Assembly: GCA_032209605.1 (NCBI GenBank)
Contig: JASFXZ010000016.1
Span: 7,130,001 to 7,194,000, forward strand
Direction: 5' to 3'
Origin: Mactromeris polynyma
Lineage: Eukaryota; Mollusca; Bivalvia; Venerida; Mactridae
Length of the DNA: 64,000 nt
The position numbers were made by a program, and so were the translations under genes. Positions 23,861 through 36,415 of this stretch are shown piece after piece; within the stretch, counting starts at the first letter, position 1; every line of letters starts with the position of its first letter. A model generated the notes under the pieces. That model saw only the letters and a program-made list of their open reading frames with translations. It was not told the DNA's origin and made no database searches.

Positions 23861-24038
23861 TTGGAAATTCAAGGGGTTAAAGGGTAAACTCCAGGGTCAA
23901 ATAGAACTCCTGATGAAGTCAGGACAATGAATTTATAAATATAAAGAAGTATTGATTGGTTTCTTGCTTTATGTGTTTTAGAATCTAACTACTTGTCGTT
24001 GATTTATTTTGTAATGTCATTCTTCTTCATAATTGCAG

Positions 24039-24283
24039 TGGGTTATAAACTCAGTTGACGGCCACCTTCAACCCTCAGCTAACGAGGTGTTTATGGGCTT
24101 AAAGCAGAATTTATGGAATGCCATTGATGAAGAGATTCAGTTACGAGAATGTGATGTATACAGTTATAATCCTGATTTGACGTCCGATCCTTTTGGTGAA
24201 GATGGGTGTACTTGGTCCTTTAACTATTTCTTCTACAACAAGAAAATGAAGCGTATTGTGTTTTTCACATGTAGAGCTAATAG
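24039..24283 (+). CDS. MAF1: MAF1, exon 4
   Basis: Acceptor 'cataattgcag|TGG' in phase 0, end 'GCTAATAG|GTATCA' in phase 2. Encodes [40 protein letters not shown] and [18 protein letters not shown], the most conserved part of MAF1. This part forms the domain that contacts the Pol III clamp in yeast and human. All signature residues are present. Confidence 0.96.
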
Positions 24284-24357
24284 GTATCAATTATTCAATG
24301 TCTACCTTGTTTCCAATCCATTCAACCTAGAGATTGTTAGAATTTTTACATGACCCC

Positions 24358-24580
24358 AATCTCCCGAAGTATCTCAATTTGAGCTAAATCTCAGCTCAAC
24401 TATTGTCTCAAATCGTTGAGATTTTCCTCATTTGAGACCAGACTCAAAAATGGTATTACAAAACGAAAAAGATTAGATGAGTTTTTTTCTCAGATTTTTT
24501 TTCACGAGATTCAAGTGAGATTTGTCTCAGTCTGTATTTTGAGCAAATCTCATATTGTGATGAGATTTCCTTTTGAGATG
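24358..24580. repeat. Stretch enriched in TCTCA/TGAGA words
   Basis: More than a dozen TCTCA or TGAGA words occur in about 220 bases (for example TCTCAATTTGAG, CTCAAATCGTTGAG), giving many small alternative hairpins. It starts 75 bases after the exon 4 donor. Unclassified. Confidence 0.45.
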
Positions 24581-24960
24581 CTTTTATAGATAAGGGCCTG
24601 GACAGTGACAGTATTAAGCGAGTTACTACGTTACCATTCATTAACCAGTCTGTTACAGACACTGTTGCTATATTTAGTCAACCATGGTTGCTCTCTAGAA
24701 TTTGGAAACAGGAGTCTCAAACCACGCTTTTTAGAAAAAAATTCTGCTTTCCAAAATTGAATATCTATTTATTTATTTGCGTACCCACAAAATTGTGGTT
24801 TAAACAAATTGACAATATTTGGTAGCAACAAAACGTAGTTTCTATTATGCCATTTCTGTATATCAATGTTTGAATCACTGTTAGCAACTAAGGATCCAAT
24901 TACACATTCATTGCTTTATTTCTGTTGGTGATATTATATTTTACCCTCATAATATTTTAG

Positions 24961-25035
24961 TGGCAGCCCTTATAGTGACTCAGGGATTGGACAAGATATC
25001 TCAATGGACGATTCCAGTGACCTCTTGTTTGACAG
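24961..25035 (+). CDS. MAF1: MAF1, exon 5
   Basis: Acceptor 'aatattttag|TGG' in phase 2 and donor 'GACAG|GTAATT' in phase 2. Encodes SGSPYSDSGIGQDISMDD, the acidic and Ser-rich C-terminal tail seen in most MAF1 proteins. If the last intron is retained the protein stops at once (FDR-stop). Confidence 0.88.
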
Positions 25036-25744
25036 GTAATTTTGCGATCTCTTCCTGTATAAGCAAACATCTGTGAAATGATTTTGACTTTAATTTTTTT
25101 TTAAACTTGTATAAATACAATATGGTAATTAATTCAATTCAAGGCAGTTCAAAGTAAAAACACTTATAAATCTGTTTGTGTCTGTAAAGACATACTGTAC
25201 CATACAGACAGAGTTTACCACTTGTGTCTGACCTCCGGACATGTAGGGTGTGGTTCAGCCAGTCTGGTAATAATGCTTTAAAATATTTACCAGAAATAGT
25301 GATAAATTATATTTTGGTCTCATTAGGACTGGCTTTATTTGGCAAACTAAAAATATACTTGTATGGAAATAATCTTCTTAATTGATATGATGCCAATAAC
25401 AACTAATTAGATTATTTGATTTAGTTAGTCTACGATTTTTTGTCAGTTATGTTAGTGGTGGTGAATGCATGAGTTTAATTGTGAGTTTAAAAATACTACA
25501 CATAGCTTACAGTTGTTAGTTTCGTACCAATGCTTAAGTAACATATTGTGCAACTTTTTTATTTTTGTGATGCTAATAATTGTTTTATTTATAAATTTAA
25601 AGCATCAGAAATTTTGTAGCAATAATTAGTATTACTTTATGTATTGCCTGTCAGCAGCCTTGTAATGTTTTCATGTAGGTGTCCATAAAGAATGATGAGG
25701 GAATTGTTTCATCTACTTGCATAGATACATGTTACATACATCAG

Positions 25745-25925
25745 GGATATATCCTAACTGCTGAATCTCATTTTGTTAATTTTTAACCGTATTTTACCAT
25801 TTTATAGCCCAAAAAACCTAAATTGACCCTTCAGCCAGAAACCTGATGGTCAAAATGTGTTACTTTGGAAATTCCGGGGGTCAAACTCAAAGGGTCAATT
25901 CCAGGGTCAAATAGAACCCCTGTAC
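25745..25925. repeat. Dispersed GGGTCAA-rich repeat, copy 3
   Basis: 'gctgaatctca', 'gacccttcagccagaaacc', 'ggaaattcc' and 'ccagggtcaaatagaaccc' occur in the same order as at 2455-2640. Confidence 0.6.
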
Positions 25926-26244
25926 TCCTGTATCTGATTTTCATGTTTTTTATGTTTTTTTGTGTAATGAGTATTTCGATGCTCTTTAATATTTTCCTAT
26001 TGATGTCGAAGCTTAAATTCAACAATCACAGACCCTAAAAGGATTGTGTTTCCTCCAGTATGCATTATAATTCTGCCCAGCATCAATGATTGATTGCTAA
26101 AATAAAAAAAATATCTTAGTTATGACAATAACTAGTAGATTGGAAAAGAATTTGACTTATAAACGATGGTCTTTTCTGTGAAATGAGCGGGTTTAATCAA
26201 TAAGCTTCTATCTCATACAAACTTTTGCTTTTATTTATTTTTAG

Positions 26245-26263
26245 ACGAACTTTTGCAGTATAA
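26245..26263 (+). CDS. MAF1: MAF1, candidate terminal exon (unresolved)
   Basis: The strongest pyrimidine tract after exon 5 precedes 'tttatttatttttag|ACG'. In the required phase it adds R-RTFAV and a stop, giving a protein of 241 residues (human MAF1 has 256). Alternatives in the same phase: 26914-26947 (adds R-SLLDYELSHT) and 28086-28107 (adds S-CGQDME after 'ctcatttcag'). I cannot choose between them from sequence. Confidence 0.3.
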
Positions 26264-27940
26264 ATGGTATACTCATCAAGTTGAATATGTTGTGTTCTTT
26301 CTGTGTGTTATGTGTGTACGATTGAACTCTTTCTCAGCCTGAATGTGCTATCATATATAAGAGCTCAGTTCTTCTGGTACTCTGTTGCATATCATACTTT
26401 GATATATCATTGACGGCACTTTTCATTTATGTAGTTTGTCTAGTTAAACACTTGTTGATTCCAAATGTGCACATCGTAGGCAAGCCTGATGTAGTATTTA
26501 TGACCTTCTGCAGCATGCACATGGATTTATATTCATGGATTATTTACATTGAATTTACATGAGTTATTTGTCACGTCTTTTTACGTCTAATGAAAAACCC
26601 TTTAATGTCACAAATCTATCAGTATTGTATGTTACATTTATCCTAAATTATTAAAATTTTGAGATCTTATTTTTCTGAGGTTCTTAAGATTAGGTAATAA
26701 GCAAAACTATTGATGCATTTTTTGTTTAAATTGTCTGAAATCAATTGTTTCATCAGATGGCTGTTCAAACGCTTACATATAAGTATATTTTAGATCTAAC
26801 ACAAGAATCAGGTCATACTGTCATTTCATGCTTTTTAATCACAGAACTTTTCTCAATGTATTCTATATTTTTGTTCTGTTGTTTATAATCAGATTATTTC
26901 TTACTACTTCTAGATCATTATTAGACTATGAACTTTCTCACACATGACAATCTGAGTATAATCACCGTACAGACATAGCTTGAGATACTGTCAATGTTTT
27001 AACTGTGACCATACAACTGCTAGCCTCAAATGTATCATTTGTATATATTGTATACAGTATGCATGTAGGTTTTGTAAATTTGTATTCCTTTATATTGTAA
27101 TTGACACAACATTAAGTTCATTTGTATGTACATATATCACATGTGTATGTACAGATTTAGCTTTACTTGACAATGTCTTGAAATCAGTATTTCAGTATAA
27201 CCTAATTGCAAGAAACAATTCTAAATTTTGTGTTGTGTACTAAGTTGAATAGTAATGTTTATGTTCTGTGAGACACTAGTATTATATGTGTTCTGTGTGA
27301 TAGATTGTTCCTGATCTGTTTGACATTATGCTAATTACATCTCATTATTCATAAACTTTAAATTCAGTCATTTCTAAGCTGCACGTGACTGCCAGTAACC
27401 TCTTGCATTGAAACCATTCTGTTTCCTGGTGCTTAGTTTGTTAAAACCAGCTTATAACACAGAATTATTTAAATCAGCTATTTTGCTATTTAGATTTCAT
27501 GCAAAAATACACTGGTTTGTTAAATGGTTGTTAACTGGGGAATCACAACTGTTATACTGTAATAATGGTTATCTTTTTTCTGTTTAGAAAATGATTAAGC
27601 TAATCATAAGCTTTGAATGATTTGTATGTATGTTTACTCCATTACTGGTAAGTTCTATATAAATGAAATGTGTTTTTCATTAAACATCTTTCTATTTAAT
27701 GGCATTTAGGGGCTAAGTCTGTTTTTATATTGATGAGAAGTTGAGTTAAGTACAAAATGTCTTGGTTACCATTTTCACTTAAGTCACTTGGATATATATC
27801 ATGTAGATATTTAATACAATGGCTTACCCAAAGCTGATTTTTATGAAGAAATGATATTTGTTTGTCACTCGTCTCCATAGTGCTTGATAAATCTCAATTT
27901 GAAATTTATATTTGGTAACAATGAATTTTTTGTATTAATC

Positions 27941-28056
27941 AGTGTTTGTGTATTGTATGTTAACATGTTTGTGTATTGTACATAGACATGTTTGTGTATT
28001 GTACGTAGACATGTTTGTGTATTGTATGTAAACATGTTTGTGTATTGTATGTACAC
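27941..28056. repeat. 23-bp minisatellite, five units
   Basis: Units 'gtttgtgtattgta' followed by a variable 'tgttaacat/catagacat/cgtagacat'. It lies just upstream of one candidate MAF1 terminal acceptor (28085) and could affect its use. Confidence 0.8.
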
Positions 28057-28559
28057 AGACTTACGTTGTCTTTGTCTCATTTCAGTTGTGGACAGGATAT
28101 GGAATAAATGATACGCAAGGCAGCAGATCACTAGTATCAGCATTAGTCCTAATGAACTTAGACAGCACAGCTGAACATAGATTTTGTGCACGTACCATAC
28201 CAGTTAGCATACAGATTTTGTTTCCCATCAATTATGGTGGATAATTAACTTCATGAATCATTTGTTGACACATATTATGATACATCCTTATATATGAGTA
28301 CTCGCATAGCTATTTATCTTGGAATGTTAACAAAGTATTAAATTTCCTACATTTCCAAGGAATGTTGCCATACGTAGTTAAATTATGTTTTTTTGCGTCA
28401 TTTGAATTTATTTCAAACATATTTTCCCATGTTTTAGATAGACTATTTTGCTCGTTTTCAAGACAATAACTTGAGCTGGGAATCAGCACACAGAGAAGTT
28501 ATTAATTTATATATACTTAACATTGGCTTATATTGATTTAAAATAAATTTGAATTCATT

Positions 28560-28702
28560 GGGACCGAAATGTTATTTCTAATAATAAATGGTTTTGAATA
28601 GGCCATTTCTATTTCTGCATAAGATATATCGGGAACTGATATTTATTTCGGGTGATACCAAGTATTCGGATAAAAAGTTGGCGTATAAACGTGGTCCGAC
28701 TG
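28560..28702 (-). mobile_element. MITE family 2, inverted copy
   Basis: Reverse complement carries 'cagtcggaccacg', 'atacttggtatcaccc' and 'gaaatggcc' as in 5690-5858. The TA-flanked end is at 28702; the other end is eroded. Confidence 0.55.
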
Positions 28703-29002
28703 TATTAATTGATCGTTCTTACTGGTTATGGTACCAAAGATTGTAAATAGGGCTTCGATATAAATGTATTACATTTTCTGATCAAAATTATGAATTTCTT
28801 ATTGTATTTGCTATGGTACACATTTATGTTGTTGTTTTGTTATACATGTATGCTTAATATTCTGATTATATAAGTCATTGGAATTTGAACTTTTTTAATG
28901 TCATCAGTAGCTGACTTCTGACTTTTGGGTGAATCAAGTAGATTTAATATAATTTTAGCAGACATTGTTTTTCAACTTACTTACATACACAACACTTACC
29001 CA

Positions 29003-29053
29003 AATTTCACAACGCTAATCCAGGCTTAACACAACGCTAATCCAGGCTTAAGA
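29003..29053. repeat. Direct duplication 'acgctaatccaggctta'
   Basis: 'caacgctaatccaggctta' occurs twice, a short recent duplication with a 23-base period. Confidence 0.7.
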
Positions 29054-30904
29054 ATGTCTGATTGTGATTTGCAATTCTCACTTTTCATAAAAACATCACT
29101 GGAGCATTATAATTTTCGCACTAACATTTCTCTTTCATGTTTTTTCAAACAATTTTGTGAGAATAACGGCAATACTTTCAAATAAATTCTGTATTTGTTT
29201 AAATTGTTCAAACAAATTCTGGATATATATTTGTAAGGCGGAAAATAATTTAAAATCTTCGAGCATTTTTGCTGACATCAATACTTGAAAAGAACCTTAG
29301 AATGTGATCTATGCTTGCTGAGTAATGTTGTCACATAATGTTATCTACATGTTTTTGATATTCAACTTATTGTTTCGACAATGACTTTTGTACTTTTATG
29401 GTATGAATTATCCACAAATTGAAATCCTCCCAGTTATTGTTAGTAATATTGCCTGTGCTCAAATCATTGTACTGAAAGGACAAACATCCATAAAACTTCC
29501 CTTTTTCTTGTTCTTTTAATTGAGAATATACACTGATTAAGTGTACATGAGGGATTTCCCTGACACAGAAATCTTGAGTCCCTGACTCCCTTTTGTTTCT
29601 AGTGACTCCCATTTTCCACTTACTGTGCATCCCTGGGACCCCTAAAATAAACCGCTGTCAAGTATAAACTGCATGTCGGGGACCCTAGAAATTTACTACG
29701 GACCCCTAATTTGTCAAACACGAGGGTCAAAGGACCCCTAGCTGAAAACATGCTAGGGAAAACCCTGGTATTCAATTTCTAATGTTTTATAAAATTCAAA
29801 ATTTTTGTCGCTGTGAATTATTTTCAAACCTGTGCTTTTGGTCTTAAACTTATTTTCAGGGAATAATTTGATTGGGTGTTTGTTAGGGGTTAGACCAATC
29901 AAAAACCTCATTATGCTTAAATTCTTGACTCGAGCATTGTTTTGTACATAAACAACATAAACTTTAGAATTTGACTATTTTATGTTTTTGATTATTAGAA
30001 TACTATTTGCCCTAATGACTTTGGCTTGTAGATTTTTTTATTCTGAACACTTACTTGAAATATTGACAAATGTCTGTATATTCTGTAAAACTGAAAACTT
30101 TTGTTAATGAGTCCTATTTCATGTTCATTCCATGTACATATTTGTGCTGTTTCAAAGTTGCTTGCTGGTAAACAACTTAACTTCAATGTGTATTGTCAAT
30201 TTTAAGTACTTGTACTATGAAATCATTTATTTTTACGGGCCAGGGATATAAAATAAAGTAATTCTTGCCATTTAAATTCTTGAACTATGATAGTAATAGA
30301 TATTATTATGATGTTAAAAAATATTTCTGACTAAAACCTTTTATTGTTGAAATAATAAGCCATAGTAAAATGCCTGTATGAAGTAATGATTTCATGATAT
30401 ATTATTATTTGTGTGTTGAAAACTGATATAATAATCCTATGATTCTATGTTGATTTTTGTTGATGTGTAAATTGTAAAACTTTTAGTATTATTGTAGTTT
30501 TGATATTCTTGTTCATGTATCTAAGGTTTGAGTGCAAGACTAGTAAAACTCGAATGCCACAAGTGTGCAGTTAACTTGGCCTGCATTGACCTCCGATATA
30601 GACCAATATAACTATTTTATACTTTCATATCTTGTAGCTAGTATAGACTTATATTAGATGCATTTAGTTGACACTTCTGCTTTTGTTTTTCCTTCTCTGA
30701 ATCTCATGTGTACATGTTCTATTCACGTGTACATGTTCTGTTTCTATATATTAACATCATGTCTGTACTAGTTTGTTTGCAATTTCCAACTATATGTATT
30801 TCATTTGATCTCAGCATTTCATTTGACCATTTTCATGTTCCTAACTTCTTGATAAAGGTGATATAACTGCGTAGACTTTTCTGATACCAATACATATTGA
30901 TCTA

Positions 30905-31132
30905 CTTGCTTTACTTTTGTCTTTGTACTGTGTTTACTTTCAACTTTGTGAAGTAATACAAGGACAATTATAAATAACTTTTCAAGGTTTTGTCTCTATG
31001 CTGTTTCTACTTTCAACCTTGTAAAGTAATTCAAGGACAATTATAAATAACTTTTCAAGGATGTGTCTCTGTGCTGTGTCTACTTTCAACTTTGTGAAGT
31101 AATTCAAGGACAATTATAAATAACTTTTCAAG
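30905..31132. repeat. 73-bp tandem repeat, three units
   Basis: 'caaggacaattataaataac' recurs at 30959, 31032 and 31105 with high identity; each unit also contains 'ctactttcaac' and 'gtaaagtaatt'. Confidence 0.85.
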
Positions 31133-31639
31133 CTTTTGATAGTGGATCCAAGCTTCAAGGACAAAAAGCAAGAAATCGAAAAAACCCAGTTTCAAAGTAT
31201 AACTTGCTGACTTAGGAAATTGTTTAACAGTACGTCTTGATGTTAGTACATTGTACATGCAAATTGTTTCTGTGTCAATTGATGTATGTATTTACTGAAG
31301 GCTAGAATTTGAAATAATGTGATCCTGTTATTATAGCATGAATTTGATCCTCATTCAATGGTTTAAAGCTGTTGAATATTCTTGTCTCAAAATATCATTT
31401 TCACTGGAAAATCTTAATTATAATGTAGTTTATATTTTTCTGTAGTCTGTATACTGACCACAACTTAGTAACCTGACCACAAATCGAATGTAGACCAGTG
31501 TATGGATTGTTTTAAGTACACTCTGTTAATTATACTCATTTAATTGCATTACTTTGATAACTATTAATTAATTAAATCCAGTTTCTTTTGCATTTTTGTC
31601 TCCTTTTCAAGACCTTGTGTTAAGGCGGCATTCCATTAT

Positions 31640-32050
31640 TGTTTTCTCTTCTCAGATGACTATATGTTAGTAACCAACCACCCAAATTACAATATCATTT
31701 CTCAAAAAGATCTTCTGTTTGTTTGATATTGAAACTGAAAGTAACCTATTTTAGATTTCAAAACGAAAGTAGGGATTTTGACAAATGAAACAGGATGTTC
31801 TAATTCATCATTTTGATTACGAACAGGTAATGACATAAGGCTTCATTTCATCACAAAGAGTTTTTTCAAACGTGTTTTCATGTCAGTAATCTTCTCATTC
31901 AACAGTTTAAGACTTGAGTTATTCACTGACAGGGAAATATCATTGAAGAAGTTCGGATGTCCCATTTATTGCAAGTCAAATTCATCGAATATGTTTTTTC
32001 ATTTGCAAGCATGTCTTTTTTTACCGAATATGTCAAAAGTTTTTTATATA
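31640..32050 (+). repeat. Dispersed repeat R1, copy with a single minisatellite unit
   Basis: Collinear with 61940-62610 and 49389-49650: 'ccacccaaattacaatatca', 'ctgtttgtttgatattga', one 'caaaacgaaagtaggg', 'gacaaatgaaacaggatg', 'tattcactgacagggaa', 'cccatttattgcaagtcaaa'. It has only one copy of the word that is amplified into a 28-bp array in the other two. Confidence 0.75.
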
Positions 32051-33134
32051 CATGAATTGCATACACTATGTAATTTCGCTTTAAATTTATATTAATTATT
32101 AATAATTTTGATTACAGTATTCACTGTGGTATGGAAAAGTAAGATATTTTAGGCATTTAATGTAGATATTAAACCTGTTTATTTGTATTGGAAGTATTAT
32201 GTATCTGAAGATGCGATGTGGCCAATTTGAGTGTCAGATTAGTGATTTTTTTCGTAGTAATGAGATTTTGCCATGTTACTAAATGTCTTCAATCATTGAA
32301 GAAAAAGTATTCTTTTTTTTTAATTTCCGTATCTATCGGTTTTCTTGAATGTTTGAAGAAACTGTTGCATTATGGTTCAAAATCACGACTGTGAGAATTT
32401 TCAGTGACCTGTTGCTTGTGCTGGTCATATCACTAATTTCACCCTATAATTTCAATAAAATTGTATATATGGGTTTCTTACCACACTAGGTTGTTTGTTA
32501 ATAAATATCTATATTAAATGCTGTAATTCACCATTGACAGTAACCACAGTGGTATACATATAGCATTTATTTCATGCCAAGTAAGCCCCTTCTCTGCATT
32601 GAATGGGGTCTTATATGAAATAGAATGACTTTGGTCAACTGTTTGTCAGATTTTAACAAATATTTTATATAATGTATGATTTGCAAAAAGTGTGACATTT
32701 GTGGTATAATTTTTAAAGTCTGTTCATTTTGTTGTCAAAACTAGGTCTTTGTAAAACTAAAATGTGTCGTTAAAATGAATACTAGGTTCTAAGCATTTTA
32801 ATTTATGTATAGCAGTCAGGCTCTGCATATTGTAATTAGAAGATTAAGATACTTGAGTATGGGGAATAAATGATACACATTGATGTTGCAAAATGATACT
32901 GACATGTCTATGTAGTGTGAAGTGTATGATTATGTTCATTTATTCATGTATGATGTGTATTTCGTTGCTCATGTTTTCTGTTGTTGTAATTTCTATGGTA
33001 CACATTCTTAGTTAATTGTAGATACATTTTAGTTTTAATTGTCATTTTGTTGTTTTTTAATTGATTGTTAATTGCTTAAAACTGTGATGACTCATTGTGT
33101 GAGTTATCTACTCTTGATTTTACATGTAAATAAA

Positions 33135-34702
33135 CCTTTGATACACATGTCGGTAATTTTTATGATGAAGTAAAGTTGTTTTCTTTTTATGTCTGTGTTT
33201 TTGTCTTTTTTTGTGTGTTAAAATATAATTTTTTATTAAAGTCAGTAACAGGCTTGAATCATACCACAAAGATTGGAAGGATTTTATCTGCTGCGTTTCC
33301 TTGAGAAACCTTGTCGTACAAATAGACGCAATCCAGAATTCGCAAAGTGGGTTTTTTACCAACGGTACGTACACAATTTAATTTTAGAACCATTGGAGTT
33401 CAATCAGACCTGTCTTTGTTTCCATTGCAACTAGAGCACGATGTTAACGGTATAGTAGTGTTTGTATCCCGTGATTAGTGGGAAAACCTATATTTATACC
33501 AATCCGGAGTATATATCGATTGCCATGAACGATTTGGAATAATGCTTGGGGAGGTAAATATTGCCAGGATATTTTCAAACAACGTGTAATATAAGTTGTC
33601 TATCCTGACATATATAGTATCGTACAACATAGAAGTTGCTCGTAAATTGAAACAAGAAATATCTTTTGGAAAAGATAAATGGCGTAGATGGAGTAATGTT
33701 TTGCAGAATGTGAAATAGAAATTTATTTAAAACAAAACAGTAGAAGTTTTCCATTGAAAACAATGAATACATTATTTGGCTAGGCAAATAGTTCTGACAT
33801 ACTGTGTTTTTCTTTAACAAGGACATTTTGCGCAATAATATTGAGATTAAATGAAACATTCGTAACAGAAATCGCCCTAATTCGGAACTCTGATTTAGCC
33901 AGAGGGGTACGCTACGGGAAAAGAAGTATCTTTCAACGATCAATGACTGAAAACTTTGAAATAAAAGAAATCATGTCAATCTTTTGGTAGAAAAACTAAC
34001 AAATATCATCTTCTTCATATGTTTCTTCTTGCATTAAGTTTTTATAAAGACTTGCGAAAAGTGAATTACCTTTTCGAGACATCCCGTTCGGTGCCTCTCC
34101 GCTTAAAATATGAACCAATCGTATCGTCTTATTTGTTGCGTATTTAAACAACGCGCTTCTTTAACAACATTTGATTGGTCTAAATATAGGTCAAAATCAA
34201 TATTATACAGCTACGCCGAGAAAATTAAGCAAGTAGAAAGTAACACAAGCCAGACGAATTATTGAAAGTAATGACCTTGAATCTGAATGTCAAAGGAAGT
34301 ATTTCGTCTGATATCACAACTTACATAAGTTGGTAAAATTGTCAGTCAGCAGCATTGAGTTACTGCATACCAGTAGCTGTTACATAAATTCACAAACACA
34401 ACTGTTTGATATTTACGTTCGTTGAACTAAGTGCTATAACAGCATTTGAACGGCGCTGTACGATTTCCAACCGCAATATGAAAAATTAGTGACCATAGGA
34501 AGTAAATATTGTTTCCTGCTTGTGTGACATCTCATGTTGCGTTTTCTTGAAATGACGTTATTTACAGAAGAGGTTATTAATCCCATAGCAGCGCTCATTT
34601 ATCAATCAACTATTCAATATTGGCTTCAATATTTAACAATTGTCCCTGCCGATATGAGACAAAATTGGGCAATATTTAGATAAACAAGGCTCATAAATGG
34701 CA
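33135..34702. other. No gene seen; contains dispersed repeat R2 (about 33640-34110)
   Basis: 'acaagaaatatctttt..aaaagataaatggcgt' near 33650 and 'cccgttcggtgcctctc' near 34083 match 'acaagaaatatctttgaaaa' and 'ccccgtttggtgcctc' at 48340-48545 and 60260-60475, in the same order. Everything else is AT-rich and unannotated. Confidence 0.5.
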
Positions 34703-35023
34703 GAACCAGGACCAATACGAGAAACAGGGCCTCTATGAGATTCAAGTCATTTGAATGGCTAAGAAGCAGGGCCAATACGAGAAACAGTGCCTTTATGAGA
34801 TTCAAGTCATTTGATTGGCTAAGAAGCAGGACCAATACGAGAAACAGTGCCTTTATGAGATTCAAGTCATTTGATTGGCTAAGAAGCAGGGCCAATACGA
34901 GAAACAGTGCCTTTATGAGATTCAAGTCATTTGATTGGCTAAGAAGCAGGACCAATACGAGAAACAGGGCCTTTATGAGATTCAAGTCATTTGATTGGCT
35001 AAGAAGCAGGGCCAATACGAGAA
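34703..35023. repeat. 60-bp tandem array, about five and a half units
   Basis: Exact 60-base period (34741, 34801, 34861, 34921, 34981). Units alternate 'gcagggccaatacg' and 'gcaggaccaatacg', hinting at a 120-bp higher-order unit. As 60 is divisible by three, both strands have open 20-residue repeat frames (RFKSFDWLRSRANT on plus, LLLSQSNDLNLIK on minus); these are probably by-products. Most units hold two CCAAT boxes, one per strand (GATTGG and CCAAT). Confidence 0.95.
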
Positions 35024-35794
35024 TGACGTTTTGCATTTCTCTTATCACCATCTTGAAATTTGGCCAAATGCTGAAAAATATTATTTAGTTCTTAGTGGTA
35101 ATCAAAATGTATAATGTTGTATAGTTAATTAAGAAAATTGGGCCAATACGACAGACCTTAGCCAAATAACAAGGTCTATACGAAATCACTTAATTAATAC
35201 CATTATAGTAACTCTGACACTTTCTCTTACATGATTCACGAACCGCGACACGGTTGCTATAGTACACATTACACGCTATCAATGTTTTAGTCTGCAAAAT
35301 CCGAAGTCAAGACAAACCACAATTTCCAAGAATGTCATTCATCGTGATTTGTAATGCCAATTTTCTGGTTTACTGGTTACCGCAACATTTGATAGATATG
35401 AATGACAGCCTGTATTGATACAGAAACCAATACAAGGAAATAATTTACTTAATGCAATGGAACGTTAGGTTACTGAGAAAAAGCGGCGTATGCCCAGATT
35501 GATTATTCGTTGATACAATATGATTTAAGGAGATCTGTTAACATAAAATCAAACCATTCTCTTCTCGCATCATGCCAGATATAATTTCGTTGTAAATTCA
35601 CGCAGGAGGCAAATTCAATGAATCACTATGCTCTATTATCATAGGAAGCGCTAAACCTTGCAGTGTGGTTATCTCCCTTGTCAGTTTCTGCGCAAAGGTT
35701 TAGAAACTGTATGGTTGTTACTGATACTATTTACACAGTCAGAACTGTTCAACTGTAAGCTCTCAGGCATAACGAGTTACATTTGAGTTATAAA

Positions 35795-36215
35795 GTAACA
35801 TAATAAGTTGTCAACTAGATAAGATTCGTGTTACCACTTACATGTAGAAGCCAAAACTGCATTTATAAATATGTGGTAACACGAATCTTAAGTGAAATTC
35901 GCGAATTTGAGTTATTAATAACATAATAAGTTGTCAACTAGATAAGATTCGTGTTACCACTTACATGTAGAAGCCAAAACTGCATTTATAAATAAGTGAT
36001 AACACGAATCTTAAGTGAAATTCGCGAATTTGAGTTATTAATAACATAATAAGTTGTCAACTAGATAAGATTCGTGTTACCACTTACATCTAGAAGCCAA
36101 AACTGCATTTATAAATAAGTGGTAACACGAATCGTAAGTGAAATTCGCGAATTTGAGTTATTAAGTAACATAATAAGTTGTCAACTATAGATAAGATTCG
36201 TGTTACCACTTAAAT
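35795..36215. repeat. Left array of ~123-bp palindromic units
   Basis: 'gataagattcgtgttacc' at 35818, 35941, 36064 and 36190 marks the period. Within each of the first three units 'gtgttaccactta' faces 'taagtggtaacac' across about 30 bases. Also shared: 'tgaaattcgcgaatttgag', 'acataataagttgtcaac'. Confidence 0.9.
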
Positions 36216-36415
36216 CGTAATACATCATAAAAAGTTAAGAGGTGGCAGTTCTGGACACTTTCAAGTCTGTTTCTAGTTTTATGATATTTATCTTACCGAA
36301 AATGTATCACGAATATTAACTAGATAGCTAGATAATTATCATAATAATTAAGTGGTTAACACGAATCAATTCGCGAACGCTATCATGCTAACTGGTGGCA
36401 GTAATATGCCACCAT

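Larger units (their letters stand above)
26264..33134 (+). other. Long T-rich region downstream of MAF1, poly(A) signal at 33129-33134
   Basis: About 6.9 kb rich in T and TG on the plus strand, without a convincing gene on either strand. It may be MAF1 3' UTR or intergenic DNA. AATAAA at 33129-33134 ('tgtaaataaacc') is a possible distal poly(A) signal. Contained repeats are listed separately. A minus-strand frame at 29367-29630 is not splice-bounded. Confidence 0.35.

Noticed and set aside
29367..29630. 87-residue minus-strand frame with a plausible protein look
   Set aside because: No acceptor or donor with matching phase and the 5' side runs into repeated 'ggacccc' sequence; probably a repeat fragment.
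34626..35088. Overlapping 141- and 117-residue frames on opposite strands
   Set aside because: Both are products of a 60-bp tandem array with a length divisible by three; identical repeats on both strands argue against coding.
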